Source of the DNA: Sphingomonas sp. KR3-1
GTDB taxonomy: Bacteria > Pseudomonadota > Alphaproteobacteria > Sphingomonadales > Sphingomonadaceae
Direction of reading: 5' to 3'
DNA: 64,000 bases
NCBI RefSeq assembly: GCF_040049295.1
Contig: NZ_JBDZDQ010000002.1
Coordinates: 863,415 to 927,414, forward strand
Below are positions 18,001-23,648 of the stretch, one piece after another. Made by a program: the position numbers and the translations under genes. How positions within the stretch are numbered: the first letter of the stretch is position 1; every line of letters begins with the position of its first letter. A model generated the notes under the pieces. The model was not told where the DNA came from. It saw nothing but the letters and a program-made list of their open reading frames with translations, and made no database searches.

Positions 18001-20258
18001 TGGCCATCGGCGGTGAAGTTGGCGATCGTCGCGCCGATCACGCCGTTCAGGTCGAGCTCGGCGCGGCGCGAGCCGCTCACCGTGACGTTGCTCACCGAGA
18101 AATTGCTGACGCGCTCGCTGGTGCCGCCCGCGGTGCTGACATGGCCGGCCGGGTTCGGCGCGACCTTGATGCCGTAGTTGCCGCCGCTCAGCTGGCTGCC
18201 GAGCAGCGAGAAATTGCTGAGCGAGACATTGTCGGCGAGCACCGAGATGGTGCCCAGGCCATTGGCGCTCACCGCGCGCCCGTCGATCACCACACCGGCC
18301 TGCGAGGCGCCGATCAGGCTCAGGCTGTGGTTGATCACCAGCTGCGACGCGCCGAGATTGTAGTTGCCGTCGGCGACATGGACGGTGCCGCCGGTGACCA
18401 CGGCGTTGACGCCCGCCTGGATCGTGGCGAGCGTGCCCAGCGGGCTGCCCTGGTTGCTGTTGCTGCCGGTGGTCGAGACATAGGCGGCGGTGCGGTTGAG
18501 CGCCGAATAGCCCTGGTTCTGCACCTCCATGTTGCCATTGGCGGCGCGCAGCGCGAGCAGGCGCTGCTGCTCGGCGAGCGGCGTGTTGGCGCCGAGCGAC
18601 CCGGCCGATGGCAGGATCGTGGTGCCGTCCGCCTGCAGGATGCCGTTCAGGTAGAGGTTGATCCCCCACTCATTGCCATAGGTGCTGCCGTGGTTGCCCG
18701 TCATCGTGACGTTGGAACCGTCGGTATACTGGATCGAGATCGCCGACTTGGTGTTGTCGATCGTGTTGTCCAGCAGATAGGTGTTCGCGTTCCGCCCATC
18801 GACGATGATGCCGGTGCGGATGTCGTGGATGTTGTTGTTCAGCAGCTGGACGTTGTCGGCAAAGCGATTGACGAAGATGCCGCGCGAGTTGGTGCTGCCC
18901 CAGGCGAAGCTGGTATAGCCGCTGGTCGCCGGGCCCGAGATCTCGAGGTTCTTGACGGTGACGTAATCGCCCCAGATGTCGATCGCGTTCTCGATGCCCG
19001 AGGTCCAGCCGATCCTGGCGACGCCCTGGCCGTCGATCGTCACGTCGCTCGCATCGATACGCACGCCCGACTTGTACGTGCCGGCGCCGAGCTTCAGCGT
19101 GGTGCCGAAGCCGGTCGTGCCGATCACGCCCAGCGCGTCGTTGATATAGTTGCCGAGGCCGGTGGTGTCGGTGCCGTTGTTGCTGAGGTTGAGGTTCAGC
19201 GCGGTGCCCGTGGTGATCCTGCCGGTGCCATAGATGTGCGGCGCGGTGATGTTCACGGTACCCGAGGCCGCTCTCAGATTGCCCGAGATGTTGACGCCCT
19301 GGTCGGACGAGATCTGCAGGTTGCGGCTGATGCTGTTGCGGTCGTTCACCGCGATCGTGCCGCTCAGATTGGCGCTGCCGCCCATGGCCTCGAGCACGAT
19401 CGTGCCATTGTCCATCGTCGCGGAATCGACGCTGAGCGTGCCGGTGTTGACGAGGTTGTCGACCACCGCGCCGGCGCTCTTCGCCGTCATCTGGATGCGG
19501 CCGCCCTCGGCGAAGATCTGGCCGTTGTTCTGGACGAGCGCGCTGCTCGCCGGCACGCCGATGCTGAGCAGGCCGTCGCCCGCCAGGTCGAGCGTGAATG
19601 CAGTGCCGCCGCCGAGCTGCACGCGGCCGGCGGTGGCGGTGATCACGCCGCTGTTGCGCACTGTCGGCGCGACGAAGGCGGCGAGGCCGAGATTGCCGGC
19701 AGTGATGTTGATGTTGCCGTTGACGACGATCTCGCCACCGGTCGCACCGGTGATGTCGAGATTGCCGCCCGCCATGAAGGCGTTGGTATCGATGTCACCG
19801 GTCGAGGCGATCAGGCTGCCGACATTGACCACGGAGCCGTTCGAGAATTGCACGCCGTTCGGATTGAGGATGACGATACGGCCATTGGCGCTCAGCTGGC
19901 CCGCGATTTCCGAACCCGGGCCGCCGCCGGTGACGCGATTGACCGCGACCGAGGTGCTCGAAGGCTGGACGAAGGCAACGCTTGCGCCCGATCCGATGTC
20001 GAACGTGTTCCAGTTGATCACCGCGCGATCGGTCGACTGGTTCACCGTCATGCTCGACGGCGTCGGCGTGCCGATCGTCGCGCCGCCGGCCACCACCGTG
20101 CCGTTGGTCGGCAGCGCGTTGGGCGCGAGCTGCGCGTGCGCCGGGTTGGCAAGCGCGATCGCCGCCATCGCGGCCGAAAGCAGCAACGCCGATCGCTTCA
20201 ATCGGCGTCCCCCCGTGCTCGAGGCGATAAGGGCCTTGGCGGTGTGCTGCTTGCTCAT
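9099..20258 (-). CDS. Two-partner secretion exoprotein (TpsA), filamentous-haemagglutinin-type adhesin
   Basis: 3,719 residues from the ATG at 20258, which has AGGG at 20271-20268 at good spacing; ATGs at 20264 and 20267 sit too close to it. A long signal peptide ends AHA-Q near residue 43. The TPS secretion domain follows, with its hallmark NPNGV (in IVILNPNGVQFSNG). The next ~2,000 residues are right-handed beta-helix modules with motifs such as LTNNLIDNTKSAISVQYTD, one of them duplicated at DNA level. About 11 copies of an ~87-residue repeat (core GAQSYTGATTLNG) fill 10,440-13,400. There is no C-terminal membrane anchor or RTX signal. It should be secreted by the TpsB encoded 78 bp upstream. 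Roles known for the family are adhesion, biofilm and, less often, toxicity; which applies here is not visible. Confidence 0.93.
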   Translation of the reverse strand: MSKQHTAKALIASSTGGRRLKRSALLLSAAMAAIALANPAHAQLAPNALPTNGTVVAGGATIGTPTPSSMTVNQSTDRAVINWNTFDIGSGASVAFVQPSSTSVAVNRVTGGGPGSEIAGQLSANGRIVILNPNGVQFSNGSVVNVGSLIASTGDIDTNAFMAGGNLDITGATGGEIVVNGNINITAGNLGLAAFVAPTVRNSGVITATAGRVQLGGGTAFTLDLAGDGLLSIGVPASSALVQNNGQIFAEGGRIQMTAKSAGAVVDNLVNTGTLSVDSATMDNGTIVLEAMGGSANLSGTIAVNDRNSISRNLQISSDQGVNISGNLRAASGTVNITAPHIYGTGRITTGTALNLNLSNNGTDTTGLGNYINDALGVIGTTGFGTTLKLGAGTYKSGVRIDASDVTIDGQGVARIGWTSGIENAIDIWGDYVTVKNLEISGPATSGYTSFAWGSTNSRGIFVNRFADNVQLLNNNIHDIRTGIIVDGRNANTYLLDNTIDNTKSAISIQYTDGSNVTMTGNHGSTYGNEWGINLYLNGILQADGTTILPSAGSLGANTPLAEQQRLLALRAANGNMEVQNQGYSALNRTAAYVSTTGSNSNQGSPLGTLATIQAGVNAVVTGGTVHVADGNYNLGASQLVINHSLSLIGASQAGVVIDGRAVSANGLGTISVLADNVSLSNFSLLGSQLSGGNYGIKVAPNPAGHVSTAGGTSERVSNFSVSNVTVSGSRRAELDLNGVIGATIANFTADGQGTDGAGIQITDSSNVTLTGVHTLGNNWGGVALYQSNSASGYNAQTTNINIDANQNVFEEANGLFTQRDSTTQSFGQLNLTGFNYAVRNIGSRADAAQFVWFQTDLTRATAFALALGASGSSLEGYSGTAFTNIFTVSDGLQISSATRDVRTGGTINVGAGTYASGSLITANGVTLVGAAGARIDATHDGDNAITISGDNVSVSGFDIFGAADQSYVTYAWPTITRGFVIANGADNVTVSGNTIRGVRNGILIDGRNANTSLTNNLIDNTKSAISVQYTDGSNLTIAGNREGTFGNEWGVIAYLNGIWNGSTITASGGALGANTPLSEQARLLALSAANGGMAVYNQGYSAANRTRAYVNTAGTANGQGSQRTTISSVQAGVDAVVSGGTLYVANGTYTLSNTLFLQRALTLVGASEAGVIFDASALSVYGMRVHADNVTLSGFSLLAPNAISNSTYGLKVEVGAGDTNGNGRVDNFAISNVSISGSRKTGLDLNSVVGATLDNVSVTGALAGNGITITDSANVTVRNSSTAGNAWGGLALYQANGATGSTQQLTGITIEGNNSFGESNGLYLQDSSAINDPGTLSIAGHDYIVRNAAFRPDGSQFTFFRTSLNDATSYALSLATPTSSSIEGWTGSAGTNVFIVVNGLGINAATRDARAGATINVGPGTYLEGVTGVDYYGGAGSQTFGLYVAKNDITIRGVDAAGNLITNADDVVAYIAAAYQSGFGAQHFISGSGVTIEGLGFLPAANGDNKTIEVIGNRFTLTNSVIDNRGNETAANLYIDDFDDAGHERVESFTITGNKFYGGTYASAMVVVAGGAGRTTDASNRIFSDNYLTSDLAGMRGFQIQGYMPTTPWQQLYAGAVTVTGNIFDVDVPVRTVGLLSSGFAWDDVFRNNGNSFLQGGVLAYEGSTNAARATTTAGGDPDIRITSTIGASIARAQNGDTVRILDGTYVLGSQLAISKSISLIGQSQAGTIIDGRAVNDGGGLGTIGVFADNTTLSNFTLLGSQLSGGNYGIKVQPDPVAYSAAQRISNVTISDVTVKGSRRAELDINGAVGVTITNFSADGQGTEGAGVQITDSANVLLAGVHTLNNNWGGVALYQTNRAGGYDGQTTDINIAASDNDFEEANGLFAQLESTTQGFGQLNLSGYGYAVRNTGSRSDGSQFTYFRTDLADATAWALGLGAANTSSIEGYTGTAFSNVFTVTDGLQISAATRDVRAGGTINVGAGTYASGSLITANGVQLLGANGAKIDASHGGDNGITINADGVTVTGFEIFGDANQSYVTYAWPTVTRGIVVSNGADNVTVTGNNIHDVRNGILIDGRNANTSLTNNLIDNTKSAISVQYTDGSNLTIAGNREGTFGNEWGVIAYLNGIWNGSTITASGGALGTNTPLSEQARLLALSSANGGMAVYNQGYSAANRTRAYVDPTGTAGAQGSLRTLANLQAGLSGVVAGGTVYIASGSYAEDVTLNALRVLNIAGPISVNSLSFGAGAAGTNIGTSITASGALSFADGLVLTGDTVLSGNSITLGAITSPYGLTLNGTGTVSIGLADLASLTATGSTILTNGAFTSGAQLYTGATSLDGTYSAGGSFTVSGLATLAGDAEVSTGGDAISFASLDGGHNLVVDADTGAVTLGTANGLASLSVSGATISTAGATTTGGQSYNGATTLGGSYATGSDGFVVNGTATLAGTTNVSSNGGDIDFSGTVGGAHQLGADAGTGSVFFGGAVSGLTGLSAAGADIVTAGVATSGDQSYTGATALGGSYTTGGGSLTVQGGATLTGATSIATNGGAATLGSVSGAGRNLSVNAGAGTATIGAATGLGALDVTGGTIATSGAATSGAQNYTGATTLNGAYTTGGSSFTVNGAATAVNAVSVVTGGGNAGFGTVGGAGGLTVDAGTGNVTLGAVSGIASLSATGANIATSGATTSGAQSFVGATSLNGTYSASSFASGATTLGGATNISTTGNASLGSVAGGGNALTLTAGAGVALGAASGLASLTATGATIATSGVATSGAQRYTGATTLNGAYTTGGGSFAVNGATTTVNAASVTTGGGNAGFGTVGGAGGLTVNAGTGSASLGAVSGIASLSVTGATIATAGASTVGAQSYSGATTLNGTYAASSFAAGATTLGGATSVSTTGNASLGAVTGGGNALTLTAGSGVTLGAASGLASLTATGATIATSGVATTGAQSYTGATSLNGTYTASSFTSGATTLGGNTAVSSGGNASFGTLGGANSLTVTATGSVTLGAATGLTSLSATGATIATSGAVTTGAQSYTGATTLNGSYTASSFTSGATTLGGATSVSTTGNTSLGTVAGGGNALALSAGTGVTLGAASGLASLSATGTTIATSGVATTGAQSYTGAITLNGAYTASSFISGATVLGSSTSVTTTGNATLGNVGGTGSLTVNAGAGSASLGAVTGLSGLSVTGATIATSGAATSGAQAYTGATSLNGAYTTGGAAFTVTGAASLAGNTSVTSGNGGITLGAVDAAVAGGQSLTLDAGTGTATLGTLGAVRRLGATSINAGATVLNGATYAANSLAFTGGAGATVRLTQGTTTLNTSIPGGAGGNIAIAPNLIGTTNAAQNVVFTAGNGITVNSGDVTLGNLGSDALRLGTLSVTAHNFTAATVKLAGNFNSILSGSQLFSANTLDTLGSVNAVVAGNESGPIKAGGSVTIDAGGSGSGSIIAGGAVNAQYDSNVTRTITSQSDVILSSLGAITGSVTATGGVNLQTTAGAINAAVTSGGATTLSSTSGAIGGSIAANGPVGITTTSGGVTSSVTTPGTASIASQTGSVNATVTGNGGVSVTSNGAITGNYTSPTAITLTSTRPVDVSVNGAVVTVTAPGGTVTGVFSEIHTNDQGSFVVNDQPVVGNGTTDARQILIDTFIIPAHGTVSTNGEVQLPAGLALGLIAPAGNGSGGQRPAVVVNNVQRLGELLRLGYTAIIIQLDDSNLDVEEELAGQ
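10440..13400 (-). repeat. Tandem ~262-bp repeats inside tpsA (about 11 copies)
   Basis: The core encoding GAQ(S)YTGAT recurs near 10650, 10905, 11165, 11410, 11665, 11935, 12190, 12450, 12720, 13000 and 13255, a mean period of about 262 bp (87 residues). Two alternating subtypes are seen: one with YTASSFTSGATTLGG and one with YTTGGSFTVNGA. Copies diverge at the DNA level, so this is an old protein repeat rather than a recent expansion. Confidence 0.85.
13716..17560 (-). repeat. Large internal duplication in tpsA (copies 3,210 bp apart)
   Basis: Bases 13716-14052 and 16926-17262 are nearly identical at a constant offset of 3,210 bp (1,070 codons). Weaker similarity continues to about 14350 and 17560. 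A third, more diverged copy lies near 18480-18830 (GNEWGINLYLNG). The near identity suggests recent duplication or gene conversion of a beta-helix module. Confidence 0.8.
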
Positions 20259-20336
20259 GATCATCATCCCTGTTCGGCCGTTTCGGGTGGCCAGCCCGCA
20301 ATTCCCAAAATCAATGCCGGTCCGATCGCCCCCCGA

Positions 20337-22007
20337 TCAGAACGACATGCCCAACGAGAAGAAGACGCGGCCGTCCTTGTCGCCGCGCGAGGCGACCGGC
20401 CGGTTGATCGGCTTGGCATATTCCAGCGAGCCGTTGATCCCGCCGACGCGCAGCCCGAAGCGCACGCCGAAGCCGACCGATTGCAGCGATGCATGGGCCG
20501 GCTCGCCCGGCAGCGGATCGTTCTGGAGGACGCGCCCGGCCTCGTAGAAGCCATAGGGCTGGACGGTGCCGAGCTTGCCGCTCGCCGCGTAGAACAGCTC
20601 CGCGCGGCCGGCGACGCCCTTGTCGCCGGTGATCTCCGACGAGTCATAGGCATGGCCATATTGCTCGCCGCCGATGCCGAACTCCTCGCTCGCGAGCAGG
20701 CTCTGGCTGCTATACTGCATCGCGCCGCTGGCCTGGAAATACAGGCCGCCGGCCACGCCGTACGCGAACGACACTTCGGCATTGGCGCGCGTCGCGGTGC
20801 CGGTGCCGGTGGCGCGTGACTTGTTGGCGTCGCGGCGCGTGGTGGCGCCGAGCATGTCGAGGCCCTGGGTCACCGAGGCGCGGACATTGAGGATGCCGCC
20901 CCAGGGCGCGGCATAGTTGCCATAAATCTCGGCGCTCACCGTGCGCGTCGAATCGTCGAAGATCGGATCGATGACGATGTTGCGCGAGCTGCTGTCGCGG
21001 CCGGTGAAGGTGACGCGCCCGAAGATGTTGGTCTCGCGGCTGCGCACGAACGGGTAGCGCAGGGCGGCGCCATAGGTGGCGCTGCGGCCGCGCAGGTCGA
21101 GCAGGCGCAGCTCGTCGCCCGGATGCGTCGCGGCATAGCTGCCGAACACGCTGAGCCTGAGGCCGCTGGCGGTCAGCGGCTGGTCCCAGCTCGCCGAGAG
21201 GAAGCCCAGTTCCTTGTTCACCGGCGCGCTGACCGCGGTGATCGAGATGCGCTCGCCGGCGCCGAGCAGGTCGTTGAACGACAGGCCGCCATAGACCTGG
21301 AGCGGGCCGAGCCAGCGCGAGCCGCGATTATCGACCGCGACAAAGCCCTCGATCGGCTTGGGATCGACCGCGAGCGTCAGATCGGCGGCGCCGACTTCGC
21401 TGGGGGAGGGGGTGAGCACCGCGCGCACGTCCAGCCCCTGCAGGTCGCGGGCGAGCAGCAGCGCGCGGGTCAGTGCGGCGCCCGAGGTCGGACGCTCGGC
21501 TGCGGCTTCGGCAAGATAGCCGCGCAGATAGGGCGCATAGCCGCCGGCATCGCCCTCGATCTTGGTCGCGCCGATATGGCCCTCGACGACCTGGAGAGTC
21601 AGCACGCCGCCTTCGATGCGCTGCGGACCGACGACCGCGCGCGACAGCACGAAGCCGCGGCGGCGATATTCGGCGGTCACTTCCTCGGCGAGCTTGAACA
21701 CCTCGGCGAGCGGCATGTCGCGGTTGAGATAGGGTGCGGCGATCGCGTTGAGCGCTTCGAGCGGCACCGCGGTCACGCCTTCGAAGCGCACTTCGGTCAG
21801 GCGCACCTGGATCGCGCTGTCGGGCGTGGTCTGCTGGCGGGGTAGCTCGGGCACGTCGACCGACTTGGCGTCGGGCACCTTGTCGGCGGGGCGCAGGCGC
21901 TCGTCGATTCGTCCGGGGTTCACCGTCTGCTGCGCGTGCGCGGCTTGGAACGGCACGGTGGCCGCGGCGGCAAGCACGAAAATCCAGCGACGACGCCTCA
22001 GAAACAT
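20337..22007 (-). CDS. TpsB outer-membrane transporter of two-partner secretion (ShlB/FhaC/HecB family)
   Basis: 556 residues. The start at 22007 has GGGAGGGGG upstream and opens directly into a signal peptide (MFLRRRRWIFVLAAAATV, ending AHA-Q); a start 20 codons further upstream at 22067 is possible but less good. POTRA-type repeats occupy about residues 65-195 (VRFEGVTAVPLEALN, then VLTLQVVEGHIGATKI). A 16-strand barrel with the family DNRGSR signature follows, ending in Phe as outer-membrane proteins do. It recognises the TPS domain of its partner and threads it across the outer membrane. It is the first gene of the tpsB-tpsA operon. The conserved loop-6 motif usually reads (V)RGY; here it is GHAY (His452). 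Confidence 0.93.
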   Translation of the reverse strand: MFLRRRRWIFVLAAAATVPFQAAHAQQTVNPGRIDERLRPADKVPDAKSVDVPELPRQQTTPDSAIQVRLTEVRFEGVTAVPLEALNAIAAPYLNRDMPLAEVFKLAEEVTAEYRRRGFVLSRAVVGPQRIEGGVLTLQVVEGHIGATKIEGDAGGYAPYLRGYLAEAAAERPTSGAALTRALLLARDLQGLDVRAVLTPSPSEVGAADLTLAVDPKPIEGFVAVDNRGSRWLGPLQVYGGLSFNDLLGAGERISITAVSAPVNKELGFLSASWDQPLTASGLRLSVFGSYAATHPGDELRLLDLRGRSATYGAALRYPFVRSRETNIFGRVTFTGRDSSSRNIVIDPIFDDSTRTVSAEIYGNYAAPWGGILNVRASVTQGLDMLGATTRRDANKSRATGTGTATRANAEVSFAYGVAGGLYFQASGAMQYSSQSLLASEEFGIGGEQYGHAYDSSEITGDKGVAGRAELFYAASGKLGTVQPYGFYEAGRVLQNDPLPGEPAHASLQSVGFGVRFGLRVGGINGSLEYAKPINRPVASRGDKDGRVFFSLGMSF

Positions 22008-22356
22008 AACCCGGGTCCCCCTCCCAGAGACGTGCAGCCGCAAAGTTTGCGTCCGATTCGGTTGCACGGAGTGGCGTCTTTACAATGAGTGAGGGGGATT
22101 CAGAAGCGGAACTCATCGTTAACTTACGGATATTTGTAATAATGCATTGATCCACAACGGGACTATTTTGTTGTTTCTCAATTGTGTCCGTACAAACCCT
22201 TACAGGTCGTCGGTGCAAACCCCTATGCCGGCTCGTTAACTGTACTGTTAACCATAAATCCTTACCATAATCAGTGGCTTATACTTAGGTTCTCATTAGC
22301 GCGGTCTTAGGACTGCCCCGTCTATTCCAACCCCCAGTTTCGACCGGGGGGTTGGG
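22008..22356. promoter_or_regulatory. Divergent, AT-rich control region of tpsB and the LapG-like protease gene
   Basis: This region is clearly richer in A and T than its surroundings, mainly 22100-22300. GTTAAC occurs at 22118, 22235 and 22247; the last two form a near-palindrome, GTTAACTGTACTGTTAAC (22235-22252). A 9-bp perfect inverted repeat (CCAACCCCC at 22327-22335, GGGGGTTGG at 22347-22355) ends one base before the GTG start of the protease gene and includes its G-rich ribosome site. No clear -35/-10 pair could be fixed. Confidence 0.5.
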
Positions 22357-23334
22357 GTGTTGCGTCGCGTATCAACAGCGCGGCTGGCGCTGCTGTGTGC
22401 GGCGCTGGTTGTGGGGCAGTCTGTGTCTTCCGCCGCTGCGGAGGCGCCCGAGTCGCGGGAGCGTGGCGAGGTCGCGTTGCGGCTCGCCGATGCGCCGCGC
22501 TGGACCGATGTGCTCGCCCGCGAGGCGCGCGATGCCGCGCCGCTTGCCCGGCCTTCCATCCGCTGCATGATGCCCGCCGACGATTTGCCGGCCGCCTGTG
22601 GCGCGCGGGACTGGCGCGCGGCCTTCCAGGGCTTGCGCGGGCTCTCCCAGGTCGAGCAGGTCGCCGGGGTCCAGGCGGCGGTCAACGGGCTGCCCTATGT
22701 GTCCGACATGGCGAACTGGGGCATGGCCGATCGCTGGGAGACGCCCGCCGAGATGTTCGCGCGCGGCGGCGATTGCGAGGATTTCGCGCTCACCAAATAT
22801 TTCGCGCTGCGCGATCTGGGCATGCCGGAAAGCGCGATGCGGATCGCGATCGTGTGGGACACCACCGACCAGGAGCAGCATGCGGTGCTGTTCGTCGATG
22901 CCGGCGGGCAGAGCTGGGTGCTCGACAACAAGTTTCCTGCGCCGGTCGCGGCCGCCAGCGTCGCGGCGCGCTACCGGGTGATCTGGTCGGTCAACCGCGA
23001 CGGCGCGCGCCTGTCGACTGCCGATGGCGAGGAGGATGCCGGCCCGCGCCTGCGCGTTGCGCGCGGGGGCAGGATGCTCGTCCTGCGCACCCGCCCGCTG
23101 CGGCGCGATGCCGCCGAGCCGCTGCCACGGATCGAACTGGCGTCGGCCGGGCAGGGCAGGGCGGGGCCGCCCGCCGGCTTCGCGCAGCTCGGCGCGCGGC
23201 TCGTGCCGGCAGGGCTGGCGCAGGTGGCCCTCGCCGCCATCCCTCTGGAAACGCTTCCACTTCCGCGCCCGCCAGCCCTGCGCGACCAGCTCGCCCGGGT
23301 GGGGGCGCTGGCGCTGCGCGACGCCGGGAAATAA
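22357..23334 (+). CDS. LapG-like transglutaminase-like cysteine protease (BTLCP family)
   Basis: 325 residues from a GTG start, with a signal peptide (LALLCAALVVGQSVSSAAA) pointing to the periplasm. The BTLCP catalytic triad is visible: Cys140 in GGDCEDFAL, His175 in EQHAVLFV and Asp190 in VLDNKF, with spacing very close to LapG of Pseudomonas (Cys135/His172/Asp189). LapG cuts the N-terminal anchor of large adhesins under c-di-GMP control through LapD. The last ~110 residues are a Pro/Arg-rich extension beyond the protease core. It is divergent from the tpsBA adhesin operon, which suggests a shared role in surface-protein control, but TpsA lacks an obvious TAAG cleavage site. No LapD lies adjacent. 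Confidence 0.85.
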   Translation: MLRRVSTARLALLCAALVVGQSVSSAAAEAPESRERGEVALRLADAPRWTDVLAREARDAAPLARPSIRCMMPADDLPAACGARDWRAAFQGLRGLSQVEQVAGVQAAVNGLPYVSDMANWGMADRWETPAEMFARGGDCEDFALTKYFALRDLGMPESAMRIAIVWDTTDQEQHAVLFVDAGGQSWVLDNKFPAPVAAASVAARYRVIWSVNRDGARLSTADGEEDAGPRLRVARGGRMLVLRTRPLRRDAAEPLPRIELASAGQGRAGPPAGFAQLGARLVPAGLAQVALAAIPLETLPLPRPPALRDQLARVGALALRDAGK

Positions 23335-23405
23335 CCCCGAATCGGCGCGATTTATCCCGTTTTCCCAGATGGTTGCGCTAACATCGCGTCAGTGATGTAA
23401 CAAAA

Positions 23406-23433
23406 TTGAGAACGTTCTTGAGAACGCTCTCAA
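23406..23433. promoter_or_regulatory. Overlapping pair of LacI-family operators
   Basis: TTGAGAACGTTCTTGA (23406-23421) and TTGAGAACGCTCTCAA (23418-23433) are both near-perfect palindromes centred on CG, the LacI/GalR operator style. They share TTGA and their centres are 12 bp apart. The second has one mismatched pair. The probable regulator is the LacI protein at 32415-33470. Confidence 0.65.
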
Positions 23434-23544
23434 TTTATGCTCTAACCGCCGCATTGGAGCGCAAGACTCCGCGAACAGAGGGGTGTGGAACAGGCTGCCG
23501 CTGCGCGCCACAGGGCGTGTTGTCGGCTTGACTTGTGGCTGATG

Positions 23545-23560
23545 CCGACAGCGTTGTCGG
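23545..23560. promoter_or_regulatory. LacI-type operator overlapping the putative glucosidase promoter
   Basis: CCGACAGCGTTGTCGG is a 16-bp palindrome with a CG centre and one mismatched pair. It starts 11 bp after a TTGACT box. Related sites lie at 36825 and 46112. Confidence 0.6.
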
Positions 23561-23648
23561 GAAGGCCTCCCCAGGTTGGATCGGATCAACAGGCGTGCCT
23601 CCGGGCGCGCGCGGTGTCGCTTGCGCGTGCGCCGAAGGGGAGAGGTGA

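Larger units (their letters stand above)
23335..23648 (+). promoter_or_regulatory. Promoter/operator region of the GH3-TonB-halogenase island
   Basis: No gene is present. A tandem pair of LacI-type palindromes lies at 23406-23433. Further down, a TTGACT (23528-23533) resembles a -35 box and is followed after 11 bp by the palindrome CCGACAGCGTTGTCGG (23545-23560), which would cover the -10 position. The sequence from 23549 to 23565 recurs exactly in front of the second GH3 gene (46112-46128). Confidence 0.65.

Noticed and set aside
9099..20258. A LapG-type TAAG/PAAG cleavage site in TpsA
   Set aside because: Only looser AAG dialanine sites were seen, so the protease-adhesin link stays a hypothesis.
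14058..20819. 2,253-codon open frame on the plus strand opposite tpsA and tpsB
   Set aside because: Same reason: antisense to clear TpsA/TpsB coding sequence and compositionally meaningless.
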